Assembly (NCBI GenBank): GCA_036389715.1
Contig: DASVWH010000104.1
Coordinates: forward strand, 1 to 11,257
Reading direction: 5' to 3'
Length of the DNA: 11,257 nt
Source of the DNA: DASVWH01 sp036389715
GTDB lineage: Bacteria; Acidobacteriota; Blastocatellia; Pyrinomonadales; Pyrinomonadaceae
Shown: piece after piece, positions 1 through 6,685 of the stretch
Numbering within the stretch: the stretch's first letter is position 1
Layout: each line of letters starts with the position of its first letter
Notes under the pieces: model-generated
The model's database searches: none
What the model saw: the letters and a program-made list of their open reading frames with translations, nothing else
What the model was told of the DNA's origin: nothing
Position numbers and translations under genes: made by a program

Positions 1-1
1 A

Positions 2-511
2 AAGCCGCGCTTCACTTACTGGTTCGTCTTCTTCGACGGCGAGGAAGCCTTCTGTGAGGAGTGGGAGGATTGCCATAACCCGGACGGACCCGATAACACT
101 TACGGCAGCCGTCATTTCGTCGCACAACTCAGGCAGCGCAACGAGACGCGCCGCGTCCGCGCGATGGTTCTGCTCGACATGATCGGCTACAAAGAGCTGC
201 GGCTTGGGCGCGACGAGGACATGAGCACGGGCTGGCTGATGGATGCCGTCTGGCAGTCCGCGCGCGAGCTCGGCCACGGCGCACAGTTCGTCGAAGAGAC
301 CGAAGGCGTCGGCGGCGACGACCACGAGCCGTTTCTCAAGGCCGGGATTGATTCCCTGGACATCATCCAGCTGAGCACCTATCCCTACTGGCACAGGGCC
401 GAAGATACGCTCGATAAAATCTCGCCGCAGAGCCTCAAAATCGTCGGCGACACAGTGCTCGCCAGCCTCCCGCGCATTGAACAGCACCTGCTGGAGCATC
501 GCGCGCCTTAG
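2..511 (+). CDS. M28 family metallopeptidase, glutaminyl-cyclase-like (5' end outside window)
   Basis: The frame is open from base 2 and ends at TAG 509-511, so about 169 C-terminal residues are seen and the start lies upstream. In the visible part, FFDGEEAF (residues 10-17) carries the paired glutamates of the M28 fold, one catalytic and one a zinc ligand. TYGSRH follows, then LLDMIG with its conserved Asp (residue 59), GDDHEPF with a His (108) and YPYWHRAED with the C-terminal zinc-ligand His (131). DDHxPF plus a Trp-His pair is the pattern of glutaminyl-peptide cyclotransferases and their bacterial M28C relatives. It is therefore either an aminopeptidase or an enzyme that cyclises N-terminal Gln. 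The sequence cannot decide which. Such proteins are usually exported, but the signal peptide region is missing here. The fragment looks intact up to its stop. Confidence 0.85.
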   Translation, partial: KPRFTYWFVFFDGEEAFCEEWEDCHNPDGPDNTYGSRHFVAQLRQRNETRRVRAMVLLDMIGYKELRLGRDEDMSTGWLMDAVWQSARELGHGAQFVEETEGVGGDDHEPFLKAGIDSLDIIQLSTYPYWHRAEDTLDKISPQSLKIVGDTVLASLPRIEQHLLEHRAP

Positions 512-534
512 AAAAAAACGGCAGGGCTTTTTTT
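512..534 (+). terminator. A7/T7 hairpin, weak terminator candidate
   Basis: Directly after the peptidase stop, seven A (512-518) and seven T (528-534) flank a 9-nt GC-rich loop. The T run would follow transcription in either direction. The stem is A-T only, so this is at best a weak terminator. It sits only about 20 nt before the start of the next gene. Confidence 0.25.
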
Positions 535-554
535 ACCAGGAAGGAGCAATAGTT

Positions 555-995
555 ATGCTCAAAGCGCCGGACATACTCGTTCCAGTGGATTTCTCGCCGC
601 CTTCCGTCAACGCCGTCCGCGCCGCCGTCGCCATCGCCGCGCCCGACGGAGACCTGACACTGCTTCACGTGATAGACCAGAACTTCGTTGACGATGCGGT
701 CGCCGCCTCGCTCGGAGCCTCCGACGAGATTACGGCCCGGATGCGCGAGCGCGCCGAGGCCGACTTCGCCGGGATGCTCGAAAACGTGGAGTCCGGCGGC
801 GTCAACGTCGAGCGGATGATCGTCGTCGGTGTGCCTTTTGTGGAGATTTTGAAAATCGCTCGTGACCTTGACCTGCCTATGATCGTCATCGGCATGCGCG
901 GACGCACGACGCCTCCCGAAGAAGTCCTCTTCGGCTCGACCGCCGAGAAAGTCCTGCGCGGCTCGCGCGTCCCTGTTCTTTGTGTGCCGTTTTAA
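555..995 (+). CDS. Universal stress protein (UspA family, single domain)
   Basis: This is a 146-residue protein with one UspA domain, a cytoplasmic nucleotide-binding stress protein. The N-terminal strand ILVPVDFS has the Asp (12) that contacts adenine in ATP-binding members. The C-terminal half has VIGMRG (111-116), then FGST (126-129) and the closing strand VPVLCVP. This matches the ATP-type motif G-2x-G-9x-G(S/T), except that ten residues rather than nine separate the second Gly from GST. The ATG at 555 was chosen because AAGGAG (541-546) lies 8 nt upstream and the protein then begins at the family's first strand. The frame stays open upstream to 477, but that stretch overlaps the peptidase gene and the A/T tract. 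Function beyond stress-linked nucleotide binding cannot be assigned, and neighbours give no pathway clue. Confidence 0.9.
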   Translation: MLKAPDILVPVDFSPPSVNAVRAAVAIAAPDGDLTLLHVIDQNFVDDAVAASLGASDEITARMRERAEADFAGMLENVESGGVNVERMIVVGVPFVEILKIARDLDLPMIVIGMRGRTTPPEEVLFGSTAEKVLRGSRVPVLCVPF

Positions 996-999
996 GAGC

Positions 1000-1114
1000 G
1001 GTCAATCGTAAGTGGTCAATCGTAAATGGTAAATGGTAAATCGTAAATAGATAAGAAACGGCCGGAGAGAGACGACCCGTGTTTCTATTTACGATTTACC
1101 ATTTACCATTTACT
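1000..1114. repeat. Heptamer tandem array with 30-bp inverted arms
   Basis: Bases 1000-1048 are seven consecutive 7-mers of the forms GGTCAAT, CGTAAGT, GGTCAAT, CGTAAAT, GGTAAAT, GGTAAAT, CGTAAAT. Bases 1087-1114 are four 7-mers of the complementary form (ATTTACG, ATTTACC twice, ATTTACT). Bases 1022-1051 and 1084-1113 are perfect reverse complements (30 bp) around a 32-nt spacer rich in G and A. The array fills the gap between the stress-protein gene and the cupin and ends just before the cupin's ribosome-binding site. It could form a long hairpin in RNA or cruciform in DNA. Whether it is a mobile repeat, terminator or regulator cannot be told from one copy. Confidence 0.85.
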
Positions 1115-1126
1115 AAGGGGGAATTG

Positions 1127-1474
1127 ATGGATCAACATGCGGAGACGGTCATCGTGCGGGGCGCGCACGCGGCGCGCGGCGAGCGCGGCGAGAAGCTGCT
1201 TGTCAACGGCCAGCACATGGCCATGCGTTTGTGGGAGAGGGAACCGGCGGGCACGGCCAAGCCCGAGCACATCAATCCTTACGAGTATGTCGCCTACGTG
1301 ATCGAGGGCGCACTGCGCCTCACGTTCGACGGCCACAGTTTCGAGGTCAGGCAGGGCGATAGCTACTGCATCCCGGCCGATACGCCCTACGTGATGGAGA
1401 TACTGGAGGAGGCGACGGTCGTCGAAGCCACCATGCCGTCGGATCGCGGGCCCGTGACCCTGCCGGAGAAATGA
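1127..1474 (+). CDS. Small cupin-domain protein
   Basis: This 115-residue protein has a single cupin beta-barrel. Cupin motif 1 is at about 41-61 (AGTAKPEHINPYEYVAYVIEG) and motif 2 at about 77-88 (GDSYCIPADTPY). His48 is kept, but the usual second metal ligand is Asn50 and the usual motif-2 His is replaced near Tyr88, so classic metal binding looks incomplete. ATG 1127 was chosen because an AGGGGGA-type ribosome-binding site (about 1116-1122) lies 4 nt upstream. A longer reading from GTG 1079 would only translate the heptamer array. The stop overlaps the next start as ATGA at 1471, which argues for co-expression with the dehydrogenase. The substrate is unknown. A sensor, an isomerase-like enzyme or a small partner of the dehydrogenase are all possible. 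Confidence 0.8.
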   Translation: MDQHAETVIVRGAHAARGERGEKLLVNGQHMAMRLWEREPAGTAKPEHINPYEYVAYVIEGALRLTFDGHSFEVRQGDSYCIPADTPYVMEILEEATVVEATMPSDRGPVTLPEK

Positions 1475-2544
1475 TGTCGGAAGGAAAAAAGAGAGTCGCA
1501 GTGATTCCCGGCGACGGCATCGGCCCGGAAGTCATCACCGAGGCCGTCCGCATTCTCGAACATCTACGCGAGACGCACGGCGTCGAGCTGGCACTGACAC
1601 ACTTCGACTGGGGCGCGGAGAGATACCTGCGCGACGGCGTGACGCTGCCCGAAGGCGCTCTCGAAATGCTCGCAGCCGATTTCGATGCCATCCTGGCCGG
1701 AGCTTTCGGAGACCCGCGCGTCGCTTCCAACAAGCACGCCGAGGACATCCTGCTCGGGATGCGTCGCGGCCTGGACCTCTACATCAACCTGCGGCCCGTC
1801 AGGCTGCTCGACCAGCGGCTGACGCCCCTGCGCGAGCGTGCGCCCGCCGACCTCGATTTCGTCGTCTTCCGCGAGAATACGGAGGGCGCGTATTGCGGCG
1901 CGGGCGGATTTCTCAAGCGAGGGACGCCCGACGAGATAGCCACGCAGGAGGAACTAAACACGCGCCGCGGCGTGGAGAGAATCATCGTCGCCGCCTTTGA
2001 GTACGCGCGCGCGCACGGGCGCAGGCGCGTCACGATGGCCGATAAATCGAACGTCCAGCGCTTCGGCGGCGACCTCTGGCAGCGTGTCTTTAAGGAGGTC
2101 GCGGCCCGCTTCGACGGCATTGAAGCCAATCACCAGTATGTGGACGCGATGGCGATGTTCATGATTCTGGACCCGGCGCAGTACGATGTCGTCGTCACCA
2201 ACAACCTCTTCGGAGACATCCTGACGGACCTCGGGGCGGCGTTGCAGGGCGGGCTCGGGCTCGCCGCTTCGGGCAATATTCATCCCGGCCGCGTCTCTTT
2301 ATTCGAGCCCGTCCACGGCAGCGCCCCGCCGCTGGCCGGAAAATCGGTCGCCAATCCGGTTGGCTCTATTCTCACCGCGGCGATGATGCTAGAATACCTG
2401 GGCTCCGACGGCGCGAGCCGTGCGGTCGAAGAGGCGGTCGGCGAGGCACTCGTTCAGGGAGAGACGACGCGCGATCTCGGCGGCACGCTCTCGACCGCAG
2501 AAGCTGGCGCGGCGATTCGCCATCGAATAAGAAGTAAGGGATGA
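1471..2544 (+). CDS. leuB: Isocitrate/isopropylmalate dehydrogenase family protein (LeuB-like)
   Basis: This 357-residue protein is an NAD(P)-dependent beta-decarboxylating dehydrogenase of usual LeuB length. The N-terminal IPGDGIGPE is at 12-20. The substrate/metal set is complete: Arg98 or 99, Arg108 (NLRP), Arg134 and Tyr141 (FRENTEGAY), Lys192 (DKSN), Asp225 (YVDAM), Asp249 and Asp253 (NLFGDILTDLGAAL). The cofactor loop reads VHGSAPPLAGK (281-291). Isopropylmalate enzymes normally have Asp-Ile, and NADP isocitrate enzymes Lys-Tyr, where Pro287-Leu288 stands here. The likely reaction is 3-isopropylmalate oxidation in leucine synthesis. No leuA, leuC or leuD is visible, so a tartrate, malate or other 2-hydroxyacid substrate is possible. 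Starts at 1471 and 1474 are both plausible; GGAG at 1465-1468 is better spaced for 1474. ATGA overlaps join it to genes on both sides. Confidence 0.85.
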   Translation: MMSEGKKRVAVIPGDGIGPEVITEAVRILEHLRETHGVELALTHFDWGAERYLRDGVTLPEGALEMLAADFDAILAGAFGDPRVASNKHAEDILLGMRRGLDLYINLRPVRLLDQRLTPLRERAPADLDFVVFRENTEGAYCGAGGFLKRGTPDEIATQEELNTRRGVERIIVAAFEYARAHGRRRVTMADKSNVQRFGGDLWQRVFKEVAARFDGIEANHQYVDAMAMFMILDPAQYDVVVTNNLFGDILTDLGAALQGGLGLAASGNIHPGRVSLFEPVHGSAPPLAGKSVANPVGSILTAAMMLEYLGSDGASRAVEEAVGEALVQGETTRDLGGTLSTAEAGAAIRHRIRSKG

Positions 2545-2572
2545 ACCCGCAGGCGCTGCGGACGACGAGTGA

Positions 2573-2594
2573 GAGGGCAGGCGCTCCTGCTCTT
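2573..2594 (+). other. RNA hairpin in the dehydrogenase/TPR junction
   Basis: GCAGG (2577-2581), loop CGCT and CCTGC (2586-2590) form a tetraloop hairpin that extends outward by four pairs, two of them G-U. It lies between the ATG that overlaps the dehydrogenase stop (2541) and the internal ATG at 2637. This suggests the segment is untranslated or regulates translation of the downstream gene. Confidence 0.4.
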
Positions 2595-2636
2595 AACCGG
2601 CAGTCCGGGCTGCGGCCGTTCAGGGTTTTCCAAGAT

Positions 2637-3386
2637 ATGAATAGCAAGGGTAGAGAAGCAGCACAAAGATTGCTCGCCATCATCATCATCGTGGCGATGC
2701 TCGGCGTCATGGGGATTCCGTTTTCCGTGATTATCTTCTTCGCCACCATCACTTTCTTCATCTGGCGCGCCGTCCAGCACACGGAGCACCAGGAGACGGG
2801 CCGCATCTTCGAGTTCTACATCGCGGCCAACGACGTGCTGCGCGACGAAGAGAGGCGCTGGTTCGGCTTTGAGATTGCCGAGGTCATCGAGCGCGGCGAG
2901 CACGTCCTGCATTCGATGAGCGACCCGCCGCCGCTGATCTATTTTGCGCTCGGCGCTCTCTACCAGAAGGCGGGCGATCACGAGGCGGCGGCCGAACACC
3001 TCTCCTACGTGGTCGAAAACGATCTGGCCAACGAGCGTCACAGCTACAGGCCCTCGCCGGAGCTGAGGCGTTACGTTCACATCCTGCGCAAGCTCGAACG
3101 CGAGCCGGCCGTCGCGCCGCAGACGATGGCCGCCATTCGCAGCCTTGAGCGGACGCGCCAGAACCGCGCCGCCTTCATGCTGGCCGAGAGCCGCGAGCGC
3201 CTGAACGCCATCCCCGCGCTCAAGGCCACGCCCGTCTCCGATGCCTTCCCGAGACATGCGTCAGCGACGAGCGCGGACCCGGCCGCAAGGTCCGACGACG
3301 GACGCCGCCATGCGTCGCAGCCTGCGCCTCCGCCCATCACGGAAGTCCTGCGCGACCTCTACGAGAGCGAGAAAAAGACAGCTTAA
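2637..3386 (+). CDS. Membrane-anchored TPR-like protein of unknown function
   Basis: I do not recognise a named family. From ATG 2637 the protein has 249 residues. A strongly hydrophobic stretch at 11-43 (IIIIVAMLGVMG, then PFSVIIFFATITFFIW) is long enough for two short membrane passes or one long one. About 100 soluble residues follow, with a TPR-like helical pair at about 98-128 (LIYFALGALYQKAGDHEAAAEHL). Next is a charged helical region to about 190 and a Pro/Ala-rich tail ending in ITEVLRDLYESEK. An in-frame ATG at 2541 overlaps the dehydrogenase stop (ATGA) and would add 32 residues. That extension is low in hydrophobic pattern and crosses a hairpin, so I prefer 2637, though neither start has a good Shine-Dalgarno. 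TPR proteins usually scaffold other proteins. Its operon partners suggest nothing specific. Confidence 0.7.
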   Translation: MNSKGREAAQRLLAIIIIVAMLGVMGIPFSVIIFFATITFFIWRAVQHTEHQETGRIFEFYIAANDVLRDEERRWFGFEIAEVIERGEHVLHSMSDPPPLIYFALGALYQKAGDHEAAAEHLSYVVENDLANERHSYRPSPELRRYVHILRKLEREPAVAPQTMAAIRSLERTRQNRAAFMLAESRERLNAIPALKATPVSDAFPRHASATSADPAARSDDGRRHASQPAPPPITEVLRDLYESEKKTA

Positions 3387-3412
3387 GCAGCCCCTTGAGG
3401 AAAAGCTCGAAG

Positions 3413-3484
3413 GGCGAGGGTGAAGACGCAGGGCAGGCTGGCCCACGTCTTCACCCTTCGCCTTTGGGCCTTTGCCCTGTTTTC
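3413..3484 (+). terminator. Strong hairpin terminator after the TPR gene
   Basis: Left arm 3413-3428 pairs with right arm 3446-3462 over 16 bp with one bulged T (3457). The loop holds a further GGGC/GCCC helix (3431-3434 with 3441-3444). A small second hairpin (GGGC 3466-3469, GCCC 3474-3477) follows and leads into TGTTTT (3478-3483). The position, 27 nt after the TPR stop and before the kinase, fits transcription termination. Confidence 0.65.
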
Positions 3485-3506
3485 GTGTCGGGCGGCCGAT
3501 TTTCTG

Positions 3507-3513
3507 TTATAAC
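3507..3513 (+). promoter_or_regulatory. Candidate -10 element for the kinase-cinA unit
   Basis: TTATAAC, which contains a TATAAC hexamer (3508-3513), lies just after the terminator and about 70 nt before the kinase start. I see no convincing -35 at the usual spacing, so this rests on position and the -10 match only. Confidence 0.3.
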
Positions 3514-3579
3514 AGGCAGTTAAGCTCAAGGCGGACGGCCTCCGCCCTGGCTCTTCGGACCGGCGGGGGAATCAAGAGC

Positions 3580-5334
3580 TTGGGGAACGCAACCATCATC
3601 GGCAGCTATCGTCTGGAAGAGCCCATCGGGCGCGGCGGGATGGGCATTGTCTATCGCGGCCATCACCTTAACCTGCCGCGCGAAGTCGCCATCAAATGCA
3701 TCGGCGCGACCAGCCAGCGCGACCTCCGACGCCTGCGCTCACGTTTCGACAAAGAGGCCTTTGTCCAGTCGCAGCTGGACCATCCGGGCATCGTCAAGGT
3801 CTACGATTACGTCGTCGCCGAGCAGACCTATTACATCATCATGGAGTTCGTCGAGGGGCGCTCGCTGACGCAGTTGCTGGCGCAGGAGGGCCGCCCGCTG
3901 ACGCTCGAACGCGCGCTCGACCTCTTCGAGCAGATGCTGGCCGCCATCGCCTACGCGCAGGGCTTCGTTTACAGGGACCAGGACGGCTCGCAGCACCAGG
4001 GACTGATTCACCGCGACCTCAAGCCCGCCAACATCATGGTCACGCCCGACGACCGCATCAAGATAACGGATTTCGGGATCGTCAAGCTCGTCGGCTCGGA
4101 GAACACGGACACGCTCGGCGGCTCTTACGGCTCGCCCGAGTACGTTTCGCCCGAACAGGCCGCCTCCCGCCCCGTTGACCCGCGCTCCGACATCTATTCG
4201 CTCGGCATCCTCCTCTACGAGATGCTGACGGGCGCGCCGCCCTTTGACAGCCGGGAGGGAAGAGTCCCGGAGGCCGAGATCGTCCGCGCGCACCTGGAGC
4301 GCACGCCGCAGCCGCCCTCCGAGCTTAACCCCGCGGTCACGCCCGAGATCGAAGCCGTCATCATGCGGGCGCTCGAAAAAAGCCCGGAGCGGCGCTTCGC
4401 TTCGGCAGTGAATTTTCTGCGCGCCGTCCGCCACGCGCGCGGGCGCGAGACGGGCGACATCACCGAGAGCACAAGCCCCGGGACGCGTGCTCGCATCAGT
4501 GTCGGGATGCAGGAGATAGACGAGCCGCAGTTTGCCCACGCCCTGCGCCAGAGCTACGCCACACAGCCCATCGGCGCTCTGAGCTGCGCGGCCTGCGGCG
4601 CGAGCGCCGATGCCGGAGACAAGCACTGCCACGAGTGTGGGCATGAGCTCAACGCCTCACCCGCGACCGTCAGGCTGACGCGGCAGGACGCCGCCGAGTG
4701 GCAGAGAAGGCGCTCGCTCAACCTCTGGGCCGGGGCCGCGCTCGTCGCCCTGCTGCTCGGCATCGGCGGCGTCTACCTCGCGCGGCGCACGGCTGCTCCC
4801 GTCAACGGCAGCATTCCCGTCCAGTCCGTCACGCCGCAGCCCTCGCAGACCCCCGTCCCGGCCTCTGCGCTCGTCGAATTGAAGCCTTCGCGCGTGAAGG
4901 TGGATTCCAGCTATGATGGCTATGGCCCAGAGCCGCTGACGGACGGGGAGGCTGACGTGAAGCGCATCGCGGCCATGCGCTACAACCTGGGCAACTGGGT
5001 CTCGGCCGAAACCGAGGGGCCGCACTGGATCGAGCTGGATTTCGACGGGCCCGTGACGCTGGCCGCCGTCTATCTCTACTGGGGCTTTGATCGCAACCGT
5101 TTTATGCCCTCGCGGCGCGTAGAGCTGCAAGTGGCGGACAGAGAGGGCGGCTGGCGCGAAGTCTCCGAGGTTAATCCCGGCAATGACCACGACCGCGTGG
5201 CCTTCGAGTTCGCGCCCGTCCAGACGGCGCGCGCCAGAATCCTTCAACCCGCGCAGCAGGGGCCGCTCGGCCGTCCGTTCGTCATGTGGATGCGCGAAGT
5301 GAAGGTCTTCAGCGTCGCGGCAGCCCGGCAATGA
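3580..5334 (+). CDS. Transmembrane Ser/Thr protein kinase with zinc ribbon and discoidin-like outer domain
   Basis: This is a receptor-like Hanks-type kinase of 584 residues. Kinase domain, about 10-285: GRGGMG loop (17-22), catalytic Lys39 (VAIK), helix-C Glu59, HRDLKPAN with Asp146, DFG (Asp164) and SPEYVSPEQ in place of APE. It should therefore be active and of the RD type. Next is a CxxC-10x-CxxC zinc ribbon (Cys336, 339, 350, 353), then basic QRRR and one membrane helix (about 380-401). A Pro-rich linker leads to a C-terminal domain (about 439-578) with the pattern of F5/8-type-C (discoidin) modules: LTDG, NWVSAE, HWIELDF, RRVELQVADREGGW. The kinase is inside and the ligand-binding domain outside. 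The TTG at 3580 was chosen for GGGGGA (3564-3569) 10 nt upstream and for the kinase start. The frame is open to 3472, but that stretch overlaps the terminator and candidate promoter. Its stop overlaps cinA as ATGA. Confidence 0.9.
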   Translation: MGNATIIGSYRLEEPIGRGGMGIVYRGHHLNLPREVAIKCIGATSQRDLRRLRSRFDKEAFVQSQLDHPGIVKVYDYVVAEQTYYIIMEFVEGRSLTQLLAQEGRPLTLERALDLFEQMLAAIAYAQGFVYRDQDGSQHQGLIHRDLKPANIMVTPDDRIKITDFGIVKLVGSENTDTLGGSYGSPEYVSPEQAASRPVDPRSDIYSLGILLYEMLTGAPPFDSREGRVPEAEIVRAHLERTPQPPSELNPAVTPEIEAVIMRALEKSPERRFASAVNFLRAVRHARGRETGDITESTSPGTRARISVGMQEIDEPQFAHALRQSYATQPIGALSCAACGASADAGDKHCHECGHELNASPATVRLTRQDAAEWQRRRSLNLWAGAALVALLLGIGGVYLARRTAAPVNGSIPVQSVTPQPSQTPVPASALVELKPSRVKVDSSYDGYGPEPLTDGEADVKRIAAMRYNLGNWVSAETEGPHWIELDFDGPVTLAAVYLYWGFDRNRFMPSRRVELQVADREGGWREVSEVNPGNDHDRVAFEFAPVQTARARILQPAQQGPLGRPFVMWMREVKVFSVAAARQ

Positions 5335-5351
5335 ATCTCCTTAGCCCCGAT

Positions 5352-5375
5352 ACTAAATCTATTACTAAATCTATG
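5352..5375 (+). repeat. Two 12-bp tandem copies at the cinA start
   Basis: ACTAAATCTATT (5352-5363) is followed at once by ACTAAATCTATG (5364-5375), 11 of 12 identical. The block is strikingly AT-rich for this DNA. The second copy ends in the preferred cinA ATG (5373). An unstructured AT-rich leader may help ribosome entry, because no Shine-Dalgarno is visible. Confidence 0.6.
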
Positions 5376-6608
5376 CTCACTGCTGAAATCATCGCCATCG
5401 GCTCGGAACTCCTGACGCCGGACCGGACCGACACCAACAGCCTCTGGCTGACCGAGAGGCTCAACGCCATCGGGATCGAAGTCAAGCTCAAGACCATCGT
5501 CGGCGACGACGACGCCAGGCTCGAAGAGGCGATCAAGGATGCCTTCAGGCGTTCGCGCGTCATCATTACGACGGGCGGGCTCGGGCCGACCGAAGACGAC
5601 ATCACGCGCAAGGTCGCGGCCCGTGCGCTCGGGCGCAGGCTCCTGCTCAACGAAAAGGTGCTGGAACAGATTCGCTCCAAGTTCATGTCTCTCGGACGCG
5701 CGATGCCCGAGATCAATTCGCGGCAGGCGATGGTCATAGAGGGCGCGGCGGTGCTCGACAACCCGAACGGCTCCGCGCCCGGCATGTACCTCGAACACGA
5801 CGGCCGCTCAGTGATTCTCCTGCCCGGGCCGCCGCGCGAAATGCGCCCGATGTACGAGACCTTCGCACAGCCGAAACTGGTCGCCAAGGCGGGCGGCGTG
5901 CGCGTCGTGCGCAGGACTTTGCGCGTCTCCGGGCTCGGCGAGTCGGCGGTTGACGAACGCATCGCGCCCGTCTATACGCAGTATAGAAATCCGCAGACGA
6001 CCATCCTCTTCAACCGCAGCGAGATCGAGATTCACCTGACGGCACAGGCCAAGACGGAGGCCGAAGCGGAACTGCTGCTCGACGGCCTGGCCGGGCAGAT
6101 CGAGGAGCGGCTCGGCGACTCAATCTTCGCCTTTCGCGGCGAGACGATGGAGGAGGTCGTCGGCCTGCGGCTGGCGGTCGGCGGCTTCACGCTGGCCGTC
6201 GCGGAGAGCTGCACGGGCGGGCTCGTCAGCCAGCGCCTGACAGAAGTTCCAGGCTCTTCCGTCTACTTCATGGAGGGCGTCGTCACCTACTCCAACGACG
6301 CGAAGACGCGTTCGCTCGGCGTCGAACCGGAACTGCTCTCGCAATACGGGGCCGTCAGCGCGCAGGTGGCCGAAGCGATGGCCGAAGGCGTGCGGCGGCG
6401 CGCCGATACGGACTTCGGCATCTCAGTCACGGGCATCGCCGGGCCCGGAGGCGCGACGGAAGAGAAGCCCGTCGGCCTCGTCTACATCGCGCTCTCGGAC
6501 GACGCCCACACGGAGCACCGCAAGCTGATGCTGCCCGGCGACCGCCAGCTCATCCGCTGGCGAGCTTCGCAAGCCGCGCTCGATCTGCTGCGCCGCCGCT
6601 TAATCTGA
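5373..6608 (+). CDS. cinA: CinA-like protein with nicotinamide-nucleotide amidase domain
   Basis: This 411-residue protein has both CinA domains. The N-terminal MoaB/MogA-like domain (about 3-170) shows AEIIAIGSELL, GGLGPTEDD (68-76) and LPGPPREM (150-157). In CinA/COG1058 proteins this domain can hydrolyse ADP-ribose-type pyrophosphates. The C-terminal PncC domain (about 260-405) shows AESCTGG (277-283), YSN and GIAGPGG (354-360). In this family it deamidates nicotinamide mononucleotide to nicotinate mononucleotide in NAD salvage. Both motif sets look intact. ATG 5373 gives the family-typical N-terminus. An earlier in-frame ATG at 5331 overlaps the kinase stop (ATGA) and would add 14 residues encoded largely by a tandem repeat. 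Neither start has a Shine-Dalgarno, so coupling to the kinase gene is likely. The competence role known in streptococci cannot be assumed here. Confidence 0.93.
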   Translation: MLTAEIIAIGSELLTPDRTDTNSLWLTERLNAIGIEVKLKTIVGDDDARLEEAIKDAFRRSRVIITTGGLGPTEDDITRKVAARALGRRLLLNEKVLEQIRSKFMSLGRAMPEINSRQAMVIEGAAVLDNPNGSAPGMYLEHDGRSVILLPGPPREMRPMYETFAQPKLVAKAGGVRVVRRTLRVSGLGESAVDERIAPVYTQYRNPQTTILFNRSEIEIHLTAQAKTEAEAELLLDGLAGQIEERLGDSIFAFRGETMEEVVGLRLAVGGFTLAVAESCTGGLVSQRLTEVPGSSVYFMEGVVTYSNDAKTRSLGVEPELLSQYGAVSAQVAEAMAEGVRRRADTDFGISVTGIAGPGGATEEKPVGLVYIALSDDAHTEHRKLMLPGDRQLIRWRASQAALDLLRRRLI

Positions 6609-6653
6609 ATCTCTTAATGGTCAGGGGCCGGATAAATGATGAGCCGCAGGGGC

Positions 6654-6685
6654 CGAAGAATTAAAGAAGGGTCGAAGAATTAAAG
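6654..6685 (+). repeat. Pair of 13-bp direct repeats
   Basis: CGAAGAATTAAAG occurs at 6654-6666 and again at 6673-6685, with a 19-bp period, in the cinA-plsY gap. A 6-bp GCCGGG/CCCGGC hairpin (6693-6714) follows without a T run. These could be a binding-site pair or a remnant duplication. Apart from the promoter at 6799-6828, I see nothing else in 6609-6882. Confidence 0.5.

Noticed and set aside
1000..1114. CRISPR array
   Set aside because: Units are 7 bp with no unique spacers and no cas genes nearby.
1079..1126. GTG-initiated N-terminal extension of the cupin
   Set aside because: It translates the heptamer array and has no ribosome-binding site, whereas ATG 1127 does.
3472..3579. N-terminal extension of the kinase from TTG 3472
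   Set aside because: It overlaps the terminator and candidate promoter and lacks a ribosome-binding site. TTG 3580 has GGGGGA at suitable spacing.
3739..4644. Long minus-strand open frames of about 200-300 codons opposite the kinase, the TPR gene, plsY/gpsA and pepA
   Set aside because: They lie fully or largely antisense to well-supported genes, show no recognisable domain and are expected by-products of GC-rich codon use.
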